Source of the DNA: Aquabacterium sp.
Lineage (GTDB): Bacteria; Pseudomonadota; Gammaproteobacteria; Burkholderiales; Burkholderiaceae_C
DNA: 64,000 bases
Direction: 5' to 3'
Assembly: GCF_016234775.1 (NCBI RefSeq)
Contig: NZ_JACRAH010000001.1
Coordinates: forward strand, 62,001-126,000
The translations under genes were made by a program, and so were the position numbers. Each line of letters begins with the position of its first letter. Positions within the stretch are counted from its first letter, which is position 1. The notes beneath the pieces were generated by a model that had not been told where the DNA came from, made no database searches, and was given only the letters and a program-made list of their open reading frames with translations. Positions 17,282 through 24,344 of this stretch are shown piece after piece.

Positions 17282-18043
17282 TCAGTTGTTCAGTTTGCGG
17301 CGGGCGGCAATCGCGATGCCGAACAGCCCTAGTGCCAGCATGCCCACGCTTGGGATCTCGGGCACCATGGTGCTGGTGTAAGCCTTGTCTGAGACGTTGA
17401 AGCGCAGGCCGGGCGAGATATTGATATCCAGCCGGCCGAAGTCAAGGTCGCCCAGCACCGCAACAGCGAAATCTTGCAGCACAAGCGCTTGAGCGAATGC
17501 GGTTTGTGCGCCCTTGGTCAAGTGCATCTGTGTCAGCGACATCTGCATCGACAGGCCACCTGTGGTTGAAACGTGCAGACCTTGCGCCACGTTGAAGTTG
17601 TAGACGTCAAAGTTCTTGCTCGTGCCTGCCGCAGTGATGAGGTCGGCAGACAGGACATTGCGTTTGAAGTCCAACGAGAAGTTGGCGAGTTGCAAGCCAC
17701 CTTCCTCGCTGTAGATCCCCAATGCCGAACCACTGGCTTTGCCTGACACAGGTGACAGGCTGAGCGGCAGCAGGTTCATGGACAGCGCCACTTCCGTCAC
17801 CGGCATGTTGAACGACCAGGCTGTGGGCGAGGTCTGTTTGCTGTTGCCCAGACCCGTGACGTACATGCCCATATTGGTCATCAGATCCTGCACGTCGCTG
17901 TTGAAGCTGAACACCGAGTTGGCGTCCAGATTGGTGGTCGGCAGTGTCATCGTGATGGCAGATGCCGACGTGCTGAGCGACGCGGCCACGAATCCGATCG
18001 AGACCGTGGCGAGTTGCAGTGTGGATTTGAAGTGTGTAGCCAT
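17282..18043 (-). CDS. PEP-CTERM-type exported protein
   Basis: A 253-residue secreted protein. A Sec signal peptide occupies roughly residues 1-27 (LATVSIGFVAASLSTSASA). The C-terminus is a sorting tripartite: PEIPSVGML, a hydrophobic helix (LALGLFGIAIAA) and RRKLNN. PEIP rather than PEP makes it a slight variant of the signal recognised by exosortase. The body is rich in small and beta-prone residues with no enzyme motif. A good GGAG site precedes the ATG; upstream in-frame extension to 18355 would cross the tRNA and is rejected. The exosortase gene is not in this window. Confidence 0.88.
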   Translation of the reverse strand: MATHFKSTLQLATVSIGFVAASLSTSASAITMTLPTTNLDANSVFSFNSDVQDLMTNMGMYVTGLGNSKQTSPTAWSFNMPVTEVALSMNLLPLSLSPVSGKASGSALGIYSEEGGLQLANFSLDFKRNVLSADLITAAGTSKNFDVYNFNVAQGLHVSTTGGLSMQMSLTQMHLTKGAQTAFAQALVLQDFAVAVLGDLDFGRLDINISPGLRFNVSDKAYTSTMVPEIPSVGMLALGLFGIAIAARRKLNN

Positions 18044-18289
18044 CTGATACTCCTGCCGTGGCTGGCCATGTTCGGGCGATGACCCGACCTTGCCTTGACT
18101 CAAGGATGACAGAAGGTATCCGGCGTGACACGCCCCGCATTGCACTGAAAGCGGGGGGCGGTCAAATTGTTCACGATATGGCGCGATGTGCTGTGTGGCC
18201 TTGGCGACAGCATTCGCCGTGGTGCGTTGCTTACGAAATGAGTCTGGGCGCAGGAGCGTGATCTGGTTCACGCTAGAATACACATCAGC

Positions 18290-18363
18290 GCGGGTGTCGT
18301 TCAATGGTAGGACTCTTGCTTCCCAAGCAAATAACGTGGGTTCGATTCCCATCACCCGCTCCA
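18290..18363 (+). tRNA. tRNA-Gly (anticodon CCC), CCA encoded
   Basis: A complete cloverleaf. Acceptor strands are GCGGGTG (18290-18296) and CACCCGC (18353-18359), discriminator T at 18360, CCA at 18361-18363. The anticodon loop TTCCCAA gives CCC at 18322-18324. The T arm contains GGTTCGATTCC. A TAGAAT -10-like hexamer lies at 18274-18279. A strong terminator follows 11 bp downstream. Confidence 0.96.
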
Positions 18364-18373
18364 GATGCGCATG

Positions 18374-18407
18374 AAAAAGGGCCAGTCACATTGACTGGCC
18401 CTTTTTT
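18374..18407. terminator. Bidirectional terminator between tRNA-Gly and the SDR gene
   Basis: AAAAAGGGCCAGTCA and TGACTGGCCCTTTTT form a perfect 15-bp stem with a 3-nt loop, flanked by A and T tracts. It can end transcription of the tRNA on the plus strand and of the SDR operon on the minus strand. Confidence 0.93.
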
Positions 18408-18453
18408 CGTTCCGCGCTTTCTGGCGCGAAGCTTGTCAGCGCGGCAGCAGCAC

Positions 18454-19248
18454 TTACTTTGCAATCCCATGCGGGTAGCACAGGCCCCCGGTGATTTCGA
18501 TCGTCGTGGCGTTGAGCGCTTCATTGCTGACGCAATGCGCAATCAATTCGGCGATTTCATTTGGTTCGATCAGGCGATCAATGTGCACATCTTCCAAAAT
18601 GGCGTGCAAGGCAGCCTGGTTCATGCCCGTCAGCATGGGGGTGGCGGTGTAGCCCGGTGCAATGCCCACGCAGCGAACGTGCCGTATGCCCCGCATCAGG
18701 AACTCGCCCACGATCATTTTGGGCATCATGGCCACGGCCGCTTTGGCCGATGCGTAGTTCAGTTGCCCGATCTGGCCCACCTTGTTAACCGATGAAATCG
18801 GCACCAGCAGGCCTTCCCATCCGCCATTGACCATGGCTTCTGCTGCATCGCGCAGGGTAAGGAAGGTGCCGGTGAGGTCGATGTCGATCACGGGCTGCCA
18901 TTTGTCCAGCCCCAGCTTCTTGGAGACCTTGCCGGTGTCCTTGTCCAGCGAGAGCATGGTGCCGTCACGGATGATGCCGGCGCAAGCCACAGCGATGTTG
19001 AGTTGCCCGAAAGCCTCCAGCGTGCCCTGGATGAACCGGGCGGTTTCGGCTTCGCTGGTCACGTTGGCCTGGATGCCAATTGCTTCGCCACCCGCAGCCT
19101 TGACGTCGGCCACCACGCGATCGATGTCTTGTTGAACCATGTCGATCACGGCGACCTTGGCGCCTTGTTGCGCAAACAATTTGGCAATGGCCTCGCCAAT
19201 GCCCTTGCCAGCGCCCGTGATGAGCGCAACGCTACCTTGAATGTTCAT
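18454..19248 (-). CDS. Short-chain dehydrogenase/reductase (FabG-like)
   Basis: A 264-residue classical SDR. The cofactor motif TGAGKGIG stands near residue 13, Asp47 of AVIDM suggests NAD(H), and the active site has Ser of VPISSVN and YASAK. The NAG-type motif is altered to ACAG. The substrate is probably a 3-hydroxyacyl-CoA or ketoacyl thioester, because a thiolase lies upstream in the same operon, but that is inference. The start at 19248 is supported by AGGA seven bases upstream; extension to 19281 would overlap the preceding gene. Its stop faces the shared terminator. Confidence 0.9.
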   Translation of the reverse strand: MNIQGSVALITGAGKGIGEAIAKLFAQQGAKVAVIDMVQQDIDRVVADVKAAGGEAIGIQANVTSEAETARFIQGTLEAFGQLNIAVACAGIIRDGTMLSLDKDTGKVSKKLGLDKWQPVIDIDLTGTFLTLRDAAEAMVNGGWEGLLVPISSVNKVGQIGQLNYASAKAAVAMMPKMIVGEFLMRGIRHVRCVGIAPGYTATPMLTGMNQAALHAILEDVHIDRLIEPNEIAELIAHCVSNEALNATTIEITGGLCYPHGIAK

Positions 19249-19277
19249 GACGTTTCCTGAAATGGATGGTTGACGGG

Positions 19278-19592
19278 TCAATTCGCCTGGAAGGAGGTGC
19301 TGTCCTTGTTCCAGTTGATGAAGTTGGGGTGCGCCACGTTCGGCCCGACGATCTTGAGATCGCCCACCAGGGTGGGATGCGCTACATCGGGGCCGACGAC
19401 CTTGATGCCGACCGGGTAGATGGATTGGATCAAGGCGTGTGCACGCCGCATGGCTTCGTCCGCTGTCCGCCCCTTGAACAGGCCGGCGCCAACCAGGGCT
19501 GAGCCACCCGTGGCCAGGTCGCGTGTGATGTCCCAGGCATTGCCGGCGGCGACGACCGAGAAGGCCAGGTTGTTGTAGGTGAGCTTTGTCAT
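19278..19592 (-). CDS. Small protein of unknown function with a duplicated C-terminal motif
   Basis: A 104-residue protein with a strong AAGGA ribosome site, between a thiolase (24 bp upstream) and an SDR gene (29 bp downstream), so it is surely expressed. No family was recognised. The C-terminal third contains two near-copies of one unit: KVVGPDVAHPTLVGDL and KIVGPNVAHPNFINWN. The N-terminal part (about residues 1-60) looks like a small alpha/beta fold. There is no signal peptide or membrane segment. It may be an accessory subunit of the thiolase, as small partner proteins are known for some thiolase-like enzymes; that is a guess. Confidence 0.8.
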   Translation of the reverse strand: MTKLTYNNLAFSVVAAGNAWDITRDLATGGSALVGAGLFKGRTADEAMRRAHALIQSIYPVGIKVVGPDVAHPTLVGDLKIVGPNVAHPNFINWNKDSTSFQAN

Positions 19593-19616
19593 CTTCGTGT
19601 CCTTAGAGCGCTGGGC

Positions 19617-20858
19617 TCAGAGCTTGCGCAGGACGGTGACGCAGTTGGTCACGGCCGAGCCACCCACGTTGAACGCCACGCCGATGTCGGCCTTGCGTGC
19701 GGGCACACCGATGGGCTCGCCAATCAACTGCTTGTAGATCAGTGTGTGCATGGAGGCGCCGGTTGCGCCGACGGGGTGCCCCTTGGCTTTCAAGCCGCCT
19801 GACAGGTTGATGGCCACGCGGTCATCGCGCGTGAAGCGACCTTCCAGATAGTCGTAACCTGCGCGACCGTCCTCGGCCAGCCCCAGGGCCTCGGCGGACA
19901 TGATCTGGTTGATCGTGAAGCAGTCATGCACCTCAGCGAGATCGATATCGCCCGGCGTGATGCCCGCTTCCTTGTAGGCTTTGGCGGCGGCGTCCTTGCC
20001 AGCCATCAACTCGTACATATTGGGTCGCACGTTTTCAGGCAGACGCTCAACCGAGTGGCCGATGCCTGCGATCTCTACTGCGCGGTGTTTGTTGGGTACG
20101 TGGGCAGTCTGCGTGATCACCAAAGCGGCCGCACCATCCGACACCAGCGAGCAATCGTGCAGACGCAATGGCGCTGCGATCACCATGTTCTTGCTGCGGC
20201 CGCGTTCGTCGAGTTCATTGAGCTTCATGATCTCGGCCACGGTTTGCGGGCCGTTGCGGACGTGAGCCAGCGGGTTCTCCGCGCCATGTCGATAGGCCAG
20301 TGCGCCGACGGTCCAGAGCATCTGCTCCAAGGTGGCCTGGTCGATCTTGTGATGAGCCTGATAGCCCTTCGCATACTCGGCAAACAGCATGGGGAAGTTC
20401 CAGCCCTTTGACCCCTCGCTGGGCCAGTGTGAACAGCAGGCCAGCACGTGCGTCATTTGAGGGGTCGGCAGGAGGTTCATCTTTTCGACGCCAATCACCA
20501 GCACATGGCGCGCGCGCCCGGCTTCGATGGCATAGATCGCGTCATACAGGGCCACCGTGGATGAGGCACAGGCGCATTCGCACCGTGTCATGGGCTTGAA
20601 ACGCAGCGAGGGGTCGATCTCTGCGGCGATGGGGGCCACATGCTCCTGGTTGACGAAGGAGGCCGGCGAACAGGATCCCACATAGATGGCATCGATGTCC
20701 CTTGCATCCAGCCCGGCATCGGCAATTGCACCACGGCCCGCTTCAATGAGCAGGTCGTAGTAGGTTTTGGTATCGGTCAACAATCCGGTCGCCTTGTCCT
20801 TGTGTACGAAAGCGCCGAATGCCGTGTTGTAGGCACCAATGATGCTGGCCTTGCTCAT
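19617..20858 (-). CDS. Thiolase-family acetyl-CoA acetyltransferase (SCP2-type)
   Basis: A 413-residue thiolase of the SCP2/sterol-carrier-like branch, which condenses or cleaves acyl-CoA. The nucleophile lies in ECACASSTVAL (Cys97 most likely). Downstream are DCFTINQIMSAEALGL (where NEAFA-type residues lie in classical thiolases, here with His in EVHDC) and KGHPVGATGASMHT, the C-terminal active-site loop. The second Cys is in VTNCVTVLRKL rather than the usual CxG, a feature of this branch. A GAGG site precedes the ATG. It leads an operon with the 104-aa protein and the SDR. Confidence 0.9.
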   Translation of the reverse strand: MSKASIIGAYNTAFGAFVHKDKATGLLTDTKTYYDLLIEAGRGAIADAGLDARDIDAIYVGSCSPASFVNQEHVAPIAAEIDPSLRFKPMTRCECACASSTVALYDAIYAIEAGRARHVLVIGVEKMNLLPTPQMTHVLACCSHWPSEGSKGWNFPMLFAEYAKGYQAHHKIDQATLEQMLWTVGALAYRHGAENPLAHVRNGPQTVAEIMKLNELDERGRSKNMVIAAPLRLHDCSLVSDGAAALVITQTAHVPNKHRAVEIAGIGHSVERLPENVRPNMYELMAGKDAAAKAYKEAGITPGDIDLAEVHDCFTINQIMSAEALGLAEDGRAGYDYLEGRFTRDDRVAINLSGGLKAKGHPVGATGASMHTLIYKQLIGEPIGVPARKADIGVAFNVGGSAVTNCVTVLRKL

Positions 20859-21070
20859 GTTTCACCTCAGCCGAACGTGATTCGACGGATGCCGAACCTT
20901 CTGCTCGCAGCATGTGAGCACAGGCGCTTCAACTTGATGACAGGACGTCAAGTGCGAACGATTCCCTTGGTGTGGATCAAGGCCATGGATGTCATCTTCC
21001 ACTGTCGAGAAGTTGTCATGGTGTGGCGATAGATTGATCCAGCAAGCAATTCAAGTATCGGAGTTTTGCC

Positions 21071-21388
21071 ATGTTGACAACTGAACAAATCGTCGCAACA
21101 AACAGTGCCCACATGGAGGCCGTGCATGAGCTGACTGGTACTGCCGCCTCGTACAGTCGAGACCTGTTTCAGATCGCTGTTGGACTGGGTTACGAGTTCA
21201 GCCGCTTGGCCGAGGCTCACCTGGCTGAGTCCCACCAACACGTGGTCAGCGTCATGGAGAGGGCCATGAAGCACGTGCCGAATGGCGCGGAAACCATTCA
21301 GAAGGCCATGGAAAGCTATGTGTCCAACTCGGCTCAGGCGGAGGGTGTCGCGAACAAGGCTGTCGCAAAGCGCCGCAAGGCCGCATGA
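21071..21388 (+). CDS. Small helical protein, phasin-like
   Basis: A 105-residue protein, almost entirely amphipathic helix, with a basic tail (AVAKRRKAA). It has no signal peptide. Size, helicity and Ala/Val/Glu-rich composition resemble phasins that coat PHA granules, and PHA genes lie 11 kb away and a thiolase is next door. No diagnostic signature is present, so another cytosolic coiled-coil protein is equally possible. A GGAG site lies nine bases before the ATG. It is transcribed divergently from the thiolase operon, sharing a 212-bp promoter region. Confidence 0.6.
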   Translation: MLTTEQIVATNSAHMEAVHELTGTAASYSRDLFQIAVGLGYEFSRLAEAHLAESHQHVVSVMERAMKHVPNGAETIQKAMESYVSNSAQAEGVANKAVAKRRKAA

Positions 21389-21446
21389 ACGCGGCGCTCA
21401 GCGCGAGGTAAACAGGACGCCGCCTTTTGGCAGCGCGCGTGCTGCT

Positions 21447-22964
21447 TCACACCACCAGATGCTGCGCCGACATGTAATCCTGCCGAAACGCTTCGAACGG
21501 TTGGGTGTCGGCTGCCTCTATCGCAGCCTGTTCGGCCATGGAGTCCAGAGCCTGCTGTGCAAACTGCGCGAATTCCATGGCGGGCAGTGCACTGGCCATC
21601 AGAGCTTGACGAATCTGTGTGGATCTGGCGTGCGCAAAGCCCACGTGGCCGTTAACGGGATCCTGCTGCATGGCTGCCACCACGCGGGCTGAAGGTAGCG
21701 GTGCCGCATCGTTCAAGGCGTTTGCGGCAGATTGACAGGCTTGAGCGTGGGCCTCTCCGCCGTGCAGTTTGTCCAGTGCGTGGGCGATGGGAGCGCACTC
21801 GGCCAGCAATTCCTTGGCCCAGTCTGCGAGCAAGACCTGCTGGGCCCCGCGCTCCAGTCGAAGGCCTGGTTCGCGCCCTCGCGAAGCGACTGCCTGCTGG
21901 TTGCGAGCCAGTGCCGCAATCTCCTGGGGCGTGTCCAGCGGGCTGTCAGACAGGAGGCAATGCAGCAGGAAGACATCCAGAAACAGCATGGTGTTTTCAT
22001 CGATGCCGACTGGCAGGAAGGGGTTCAGGTCCATGCACCGCACCTCGACGTACTCCACGCCTCGTTCGCGCAGGGCGTGCAATGGCCGTTCACCTGATCG
22101 GATGACGCGCTTGGGGCGAATGGTGCTGTAGAACTCGTTTTCGATTTGCAGCAGCGAGGTGGACAGTTGCCTGTAGTCCCCTTGGCTGTCACGGATACCC
22201 ATGGCTTCATACGGGGGGTAGGCGCGTGTGAGTGCATCTTGCAGTGAGGCGGCATAGCCCTTCAAGCCGTTATAGCTGACCGCCAGCGTGCTTTGTGCAT
22301 CGCTCTGGTAGCCCAGGCGCCCCATCCGCAAGGAGGTGGCGTAGGGCAGGTACAGGGTTTGATCTCCCAGAGGCTGCAGGCCATGTGGCTGGCCCTTCAC
22401 GAAATCGGACGTTACAGCGGGTGAGGCGCCGAACAGCATCAGCAGGAGGAACGATTGCCTGCGAAAGTTCCGAATCAGGCCAAAGTAATCGTCGTTGCTC
22501 AGGCCGGGCATCGACCAGTTGTAGTGGATGCCGGAAATGGTTTGCATGCGCCGGCCATAGCGATGTGACAGTCCCATGCGGTAAACCGTTTTGGCGCGCC
22601 CCACGTTGGACGTGCCGTACTGGCCGATCGGGATTTCGTCGTCTGGCGGCAGGTTGCAGGGCATGCTGCTGACCCACAGTTGCTCATCGCCAATGGCCTG
22701 GTACACAAACTGGTGGATGCGGGTGAGTTCAGCCAGGCAATCCTTCGCCTGGGTATGCGCGCCAGTGACCAGTTCGACCTGCGACTCGCTGAAGTCGGTG
22801 GTGATATGGGGATTGGTCAGTGCCGAACCCAACAGGCGAGGGTGGGGCGTCATGGCGAGTTGACCGTCCGAGAGGGTGCGCAGGCTTTCCTTTTCGACCC
22901 CGCGGCGAATGCCACGCAGGCGTTCTGGCGGCATCGCACTCAGGCGTTCATGCAAGCGGGTCAA
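21447..22964 (-). CDS. gshA: Glutamate-cysteine ligase (proteobacterial GshA)
   Basis: ATP-dependent joining of L-Glu and L-Cys by a gamma-peptide bond, the first step of glutathione synthesis. The 505-residue protein matches the E. coli-type GshA length. Motifs include GVEKESLRTLSDGQLA near the N-terminus, THPHITTDFSESQVELVTG-like substrate loop (here NPHITTDFSESQVELVT), SGIHYNWSMP and YVEVRCMDLNPF. The start is a TTG at 22964: AGGAG lies six bases before it, while the farther upstream TTG (22979) overlaps that site and no ATG is available near the N-terminus. It is a single gene. Confidence 0.94.
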   Translation of the reverse strand: MTRLHERLSAMPPERLRGIRRGVEKESLRTLSDGQLAMTPHPRLLGSALTNPHITTDFSESQVELVTGAHTQAKDCLAELTRIHQFVYQAIGDEQLWVSSMPCNLPPDDEIPIGQYGTSNVGRAKTVYRMGLSHRYGRRMQTISGIHYNWSMPGLSNDDYFGLIRNFRRQSFLLLMLFGASPAVTSDFVKGQPHGLQPLGDQTLYLPYATSLRMGRLGYQSDAQSTLAVSYNGLKGYAASLQDALTRAYPPYEAMGIRDSQGDYRQLSTSLLQIENEFYSTIRPKRVIRSGERPLHALRERGVEYVEVRCMDLNPFLPVGIDENTMLFLDVFLLHCLLSDSPLDTPQEIAALARNQQAVASRGREPGLRLERGAQQVLLADWAKELLAECAPIAHALDKLHGGEAHAQACQSAANALNDAAPLPSARVVAAMQQDPVNGHVGFAHARSTQIRQALMASALPAMEFAQFAQQALDSMAEQAAIEAADTQPFEAFRQDYMSAQHLVV

Positions 22965-23144
22965 ACGCGATCTCCTCAATTCCTGTTGAGGCGCGAAGTT
23001 AGCAGAGTTCGGCGAATCTTGCTGAGCGCGGGTTGGGGCGCTGGTATCTGGTGACGAATTTCTTGCGAAAAGTCAGAAGCAGCCTACGGAAAAATCAAAT
23101 TTGGCCGATACCCCGAAAAGCCGTTGGCCCAAGCAATTCATGAC

Positions 23145-23831
23145 ATGTGTTTGATCATCAAGAAACCCCTCGGACGCTGCATCGCGGCTGACTTTTTGGA
23201 GAATGCCTGGCAAAGCAACGCCGATGGTTGGGGCAGCTTTCACCTCGCGCAAGGTGAGGTGGTGTGGGCACGTGGGCTGTGTCTGGATGAGCTGCTTGCG
23301 CACAATGCCCGTCTGCCGCAGGATGCAGAGGTCTATCTGCATTTGCGCCGCGCTACCTACGGCGAGGTCCATCACGACATGACGCATCCTTATGTGGTCC
23401 GACCGGGCTTGCTGCTGATGCACAACGGCAGCATCGATCGCCTGGCGCCGCATGATCCGGCCCGTAGCGACACCTCCGAACTTGCCCGCTTGCTGCATGA
23501 CATGCTCGGGGGCTTGAGCGACGCGCAGGCCTCGGCCCTCATTCGCTCTCAAGGGTTTCGCACGCTTACCGCGCCATTGATCGAGGGATCCATGGTGCTG
23601 CTGATGGATGTGCTGGGCCCCTTGCGGCTAGGACGCGAATGGCACACGATTCAGGTTGGCGACTGGAGCGATGCCATGGTTGGTGTGGATGTGTCCAACA
23701 TCCACACATGGAGGCGCCCTATGCCAAAGCCAGGACACCAGGACACCAGGACACCGATTCTCAGGGCTGCGCCACTGCCGCCCTGGTTTGATCAGGGACG
23801 GGCGCAGGGCCAGCCAAAAAAGAAGTGCTGA
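23145..23831 (+). CDS. Class II glutamine amidotransferase-like Ntn hydrolase
   Basis: A 228-residue protein beginning MCLIIKKP. After Met removal Cys2 would be the N-terminal nucleophile, which fixes the start at 23145 and rules out the in-frame ATG at 23124. Family landmarks follow: HLRRATYG (glutamine-site Arg), THPYVV and LLMHNGSI. The rest is a compact Ntn fold with no second catalytic domain, so its amide acceptor or hydrolysis product is unknown. Similar stand-alone proteins occur in phages and bacteria. The C-terminal tail is rich in Pro, Gln and Lys, and its last 40 bp overlap a gene on the opposite strand. Confidence 0.82.
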   Translation: MCLIIKKPLGRCIAADFLENAWQSNADGWGSFHLAQGEVVWARGLCLDELLAHNARLPQDAEVYLHLRRATYGEVHHDMTHPYVVRPGLLLMHNGSIDRLAPHDPARSDTSELARLLHDMLGGLSDAQASALIRSQGFRTLTAPLIEGSMVLLMDVLGPLRLGREWHTIQVGDWSDAMVGVDVSNIHTWRRPMPKPGHQDTRTPILRAAPLPPWFDQGRAQGQPKKKC

Positions 23832-24070
23832 ACGTGATGCTCCGGCGTGCGGATCAATCCTCGTGCAGCCATCGCCTTGATGGCCGAGCCGCAGAACTCG
23901 TCGTCATGCAGCAGCGCGCGCAATGCTGCCAGTGGCGTGAAGCCATTGACCACCGCCAGCAGCCTTCGCTCGCTGGCGTTCAGCGATGAATGGTTGGACA
24001 GCAATGCAGATTGGCCTGCGGCGGTTCGCTCGAACACGGAATCCTGAACGTATGACGTAGTCGGGTACAT
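23792..24070 (-). CDS. Small winged-helix-like protein, paralog of the gene at 27879-28112
   Basis: A 92-residue protein. The N-terminal core VFERTAAGQ, then SSLNASERRLLAVVNGFTPL and AMAARGLI, aligns with the small protein on the other side of the PhoU-like/PPDK-like pair (VYQRT, GQ, SS, VNG-TP, GLI in the same order). Helix-turn-helix spacing suggests a winged-helix DNA- or protein-binding fold, and related segments occur at the ends of larger regulators in Burkholderiales. It is convergent with the amidotransferase (40-bp overlap) and divergent from the 648-aa gene. Function is unknown. Confidence 0.65.
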   Translation of the reverse strand: MYPTTSYVQDSVFERTAAGQSALLSNHSSLNASERRLLAVVNGFTPLAALRALLHDDEFCGSAIKAMAARGLIRTPEHHVQHFFFGWPCARP

Positions 24071-24344
24071 GCCTGCTCCTGGAAGTTGCCAAAATGATCA
24101 ATCACCATCGCCAGATACCGTCGTCGTCAATGACTGTGTTCTGAGTTCCTCAGTTCGGCTTGAGCATAGCCGGCAACCCTGGTGAAACCCGAATACCCCC
24201 TCGCGATGATGGGGCACCTTGTTGTCCTGTCATGCCGCTGGTGGCTGTCCTCGCAGCTTGACCTACTAAAGCACTGCTCTGCCATGGTTTCGTCACAAGT
24301 GGATAGCAGACTCGTTGGGATGATTTCTCGGGGGGTAATCAAGC

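Noticed and set aside
17282..18355. Longer form of the PEP-CTERM gene reaching 18355
   Set aside because: It would cross the tRNA-Gly gene; the ATG at 18043 has a good ribosome site and begins a signal peptide.
23073..23552. 159-aa minus ORF opposite the amidotransferase
   Set aside because: It overlaps the strongly supported plus-strand gene and has no motif.
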